From: Actinomycetota bacterium
Lineage (GTDB): Bacteria > Actinomycetota > Actinomycetes > S36-B12
Length of the DNA stretch: 64,000 bases
Assembly: GCA_030645615.1 (NCBI GenBank)
Contig: JAUSNB010000053.1
Coordinates: 62,001-126,000, forward strand
Reading direction: 5' to 3'
Numbering within the stretch: position 1 is the stretch's first letter; each line of letters opens with the position of its first letter. Both the position numbers and the translations under genes were made by a program. Positions 62,467 to 64,000 of this stretch are shown here, one piece after another. The notes below the pieces were generated by a model. That model was not told the DNA's origin. It ran no database searches and saw only the letters and a list, made by a program, of their open reading frames with translations.

Positions 62467-64000
62467 TCAGCCCTCGAAGTGGAAGTAGCTGGTCGACATC
62501 GGCGGCAGGATGATCTGGGCCGATGCCGGCCGGCCGTGCCAGGGGCTCTCGACCGCCTCGATGGCGCCGAAGTTGCCCATGCCGCTGCCGCCGTACTCGC
62601 GGGCATCGGTGTTGAGCAGCTCGGTCCAGGTCCCGGCCCGCGGCAGGCCCAGTCGGTACCCCTCGCGCGGCACGGGGGACAGGTTGGCCATGACCGCGAT
62701 GCACTGCCCGTCGTCACCGTTGCGGATCCAGCTGAATGCATTGGAGCCTGAGTCGTTGGCATCGATCCACTCGAACCCGCTCGGGTCGTCGTCGCGCTGC
62801 CACAGGGCCGGGCTCTCCCGGTAGACCCGGTTGAGGTCGACGACCGCCTGGAGCACGCCTGAATGCTCGGGGAACTGCAGTAGCCACCAGTCCAGCCCGC
62901 GCTCGGCCGACCACTCGCCGGACTGGGCGAACTCCGAGCCCATGAACAGCAGCTTCTTGCCCGGGTGGCCCCACATGAAGGCGAGGTAGGCGCGCAGGTT
63001 CGCCAGTTCCTGCCAGCGGTCACCGGGCATCCGGGCCACGAGGGATCCCTTGCCGTGCACGACCTCGTCGTGGGAGATCGGCAGGATGAAGTGCTCGCTG
63101 TAGGCGTACACCATCGAGAAGGTCATCTCGTTGTGGTGGTACTGCCGGTGGATCGGCTCGTGCGACATGTAGTCCAGCGAGTCGTGCATCCAGCCCATGT
63201 TCCACTTGAAGCCGAAGCCGAGGCCGCCCACGAAGGTGGGCCGGGTGACCCCCGGCCAGGCCGTGGACTCCTCGGCGATCATCGTCACGCCGGGGACCCG
63301 CTTGTAGACCGTGGCGTTGAGTTCCTGCAGGAAGGCGACCGCGTCGAGGTTCTCCCGCCCGCCGAACTCGTTCGGGTACCACTCCCCGTCCTTGCGGGAG
63401 TAGTCCAGGTAGAGCATCGAGGCGACCGCGTCGACGCGCAGGCCGTCGACGTGGTACTCCTCCAGCCAGTACAGCGCGTTCGACACCAGGAAATTGCGCA
63501 CCTCCGTGCGGCCGAAGTCGAAGACGTACGTGCCCCAGTCGGGCTGCTCGCCGCGACGCGGGTCCGCATGCTCGTACAACGGGGTGCCGTCGAACCGGGC
63601 CAGCGCCCACTCGTCCTTCGGGAAATGAGCGGGGACCCAGTCGACGAGGACGCCGATGTCGGCCTGGTGCAGGGAGTCGATGAGGAACCGCAGGTCGTCG
63701 GGCTTGCCGAAGCGCGAGGTGGGCGCGAAGTAGGACGTCACCTGATAGCCCCATGACGGGGCGAACGGGTGCTCGGCGACGGGCAGGAACTCCACGTGGG
63801 TGAAGCCCGCATCGCGGACGTACTCGCTCAACTCCGTTGCCAGTTGCCGGTAGTCCAGGCCGGGCCGCCATGAGCCGAGGTGCACCTCGTAGATGGACAT
63901 CGGACGCTTGTGCTGGTCGGTGTGCGCGCGGACCGCCAGCCAGTCGTCATCGCTCCATGAGTAGCCGGACGTGTAGACGATGGACCCGGTCGCCGGCGGG
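62467..64000 (-). CDS. glgB: 1,4-alpha-glucan branching enzyme (5' end beyond window)
   Basis: The frame is open to base 64000; the ATG at 63900 is internal, since the typical [12 protein letters not shown] stretch precedes [13 protein letters not shown]13 regions: [18 protein letters not shown], the nucleophile Asp in [11 protein letters not shown], the acid Glu in IAEESTAWP and the third Asp in [12 protein letters not shown]. It forms alpha-1,6 branches in glycogen. The N-terminal CBM48 region is missing from the window. 16 bp from the convergent thioredoxin gene. Confidence 0.95.
   Translation of the reverse strand, partial: PPATGSIVYTSGYSWSDDDWLAVRAHTDQHKRPMSIYEVHLGSWRPGLDYRQLATELSEYVRDAGFTHVEFLPVAEHPFAPSWGYQVTSYFAPTSRFGKPDDLRFLIDSLHQADIGVLVDWVPAHFPKDEWALARFDGTPLYEHADPRRGEQPDWGTYVFDFGRTEVRNFLVSNALYWLEEYHVDGLRVDAVASMLYLDYSRKDGEWYPNEFGGRENLDAVAFLQELNATVYKRVPGVTMIAEESTAWPGVTRPTFVGGLGFGFKWNMGWMHDSLDYMSHEPIHRQYHHNEMTFSMVYAYSEHFILPISHDEVVHGKGSLVARMPGDRWQELANLRAYLAFMWGHPGKKLLFMGSEFAQSGEWSAERGLDWWLLQFPEHSGVLQAVVDLNRVYRESPALWQRDDDPSGFEWIDANDSGSNAFSWIRNGDDGQCIAVMANLSPVPREGYRLGLPRAGTWTELLNTDAREYGGSGMGNFGAIEAVESPWHGRPASAQIILPPMSTSYFHFEG

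Noticed and set aside
62965-63756. 263-codon plus-strand frame inside glgB
   Set aside because: Antisense to the catalytic core of glgB.

Overview
The window reads as an uninterrupted piece of chromosome from a high-GC actinobacterium (Actinomycetota). The evidence is the consistently GC-rich codon use, a NucS/EndoMS mismatch endonuclease, a MurA with Asp in place of the catalytic Cys, a fused OleBC, and the order rho-rpmE-prfA-prmC-tsaC-glyA-wecA-atpI-atpBEFHAGDC. At least eleven genes have a TANNNT -10 hexamer exactly 6 nt before the start codon, so leaderless transcription is common here. I see no phage, insertion sequence, integrase or CRISPR array. The taxonomic rank below phylum cannot be fixed from this sequence alone.

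Layout. 1-4.7 kb: the 3' end of an alpha/beta-hydrolase-fold membrane protein gene, a lytic transglycosylase, a DUF697-type GTPase, an Ala-rich single-pass protein and a PAC2 protein. 4.7-11 kb: a secreted TAP-type peptidase, then oleA-oleBC-oleD (head-to-head condensation of fatty acyl chains to long-chain olefins), with each junction a 4-nt GTGA overlap. 11.0-11.5 kb: no protein gene, but a strong candidate structured small RNA on the minus strand. 11.5-15.5 kb: a lipoprotein, queuosine-type tRNA modification (tgt, yhhQ), a thioredoxin-CcdA fusion and tRNA-Arg(CCG). 15.6-18.4 kb: a YihY membrane protein whose tail runs into a four-copy 54-bp tandem repeat, a secreted Ig-like protein, a small membrane protein and a cold-shock protein with a long leader.

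18.4-25.8 kb is amino-acid metabolism: argS, lysA, (aquaporin), then hom-thrC-thrB. 26-41.3 kb is the transcription-termination, translation-release and ATP-synthase block: rho (with an Asn/Asp/Arg/Gly repeat domain and a possible coupled upstream ORF), rpmE, prfA, prmC, tsaC, glyA, wecA and the complete F1Fo ATP synthase.

41.3-57.7 kb holds much of an ethylmalonyl-CoA pathway together with its B12 support: pduO-type cobalamin adenosyltransferase, ethylmalonyl-CoA mutase, a duplicated-in-tandem 3-hydroxybutyryl-CoA dehydrogenase, crotonyl-CoA carboxylase/reductase, methyl/ethylmalonyl-CoA epimerase, acetyl-CoA acetyltransferase and the mutase chaperone meaB. Interspersed are murA, an ABC-2 exporter, nucS, two hydrolases and an acyltransferase-SGNH membrane protein. 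Together these would convert acetyl-CoA via acetoacetyl-, 3-hydroxybutyryl-, crotonyl- and ethylmalonyl-CoA to methylsuccinyl-CoA; the later pathway enzymes are not in the window.

57.7-64 kb: twin terminator hairpins, an I78-type inhibitor lipoprotein, a cysteine-free Rrf2 regulator next to a sulfonate/nitrate-type ABC transporter (binding protein-ATPase-permease), a thioredoxin-TPR (CnoX-like) protein and the 3' part of glgB, cut by the window edge.
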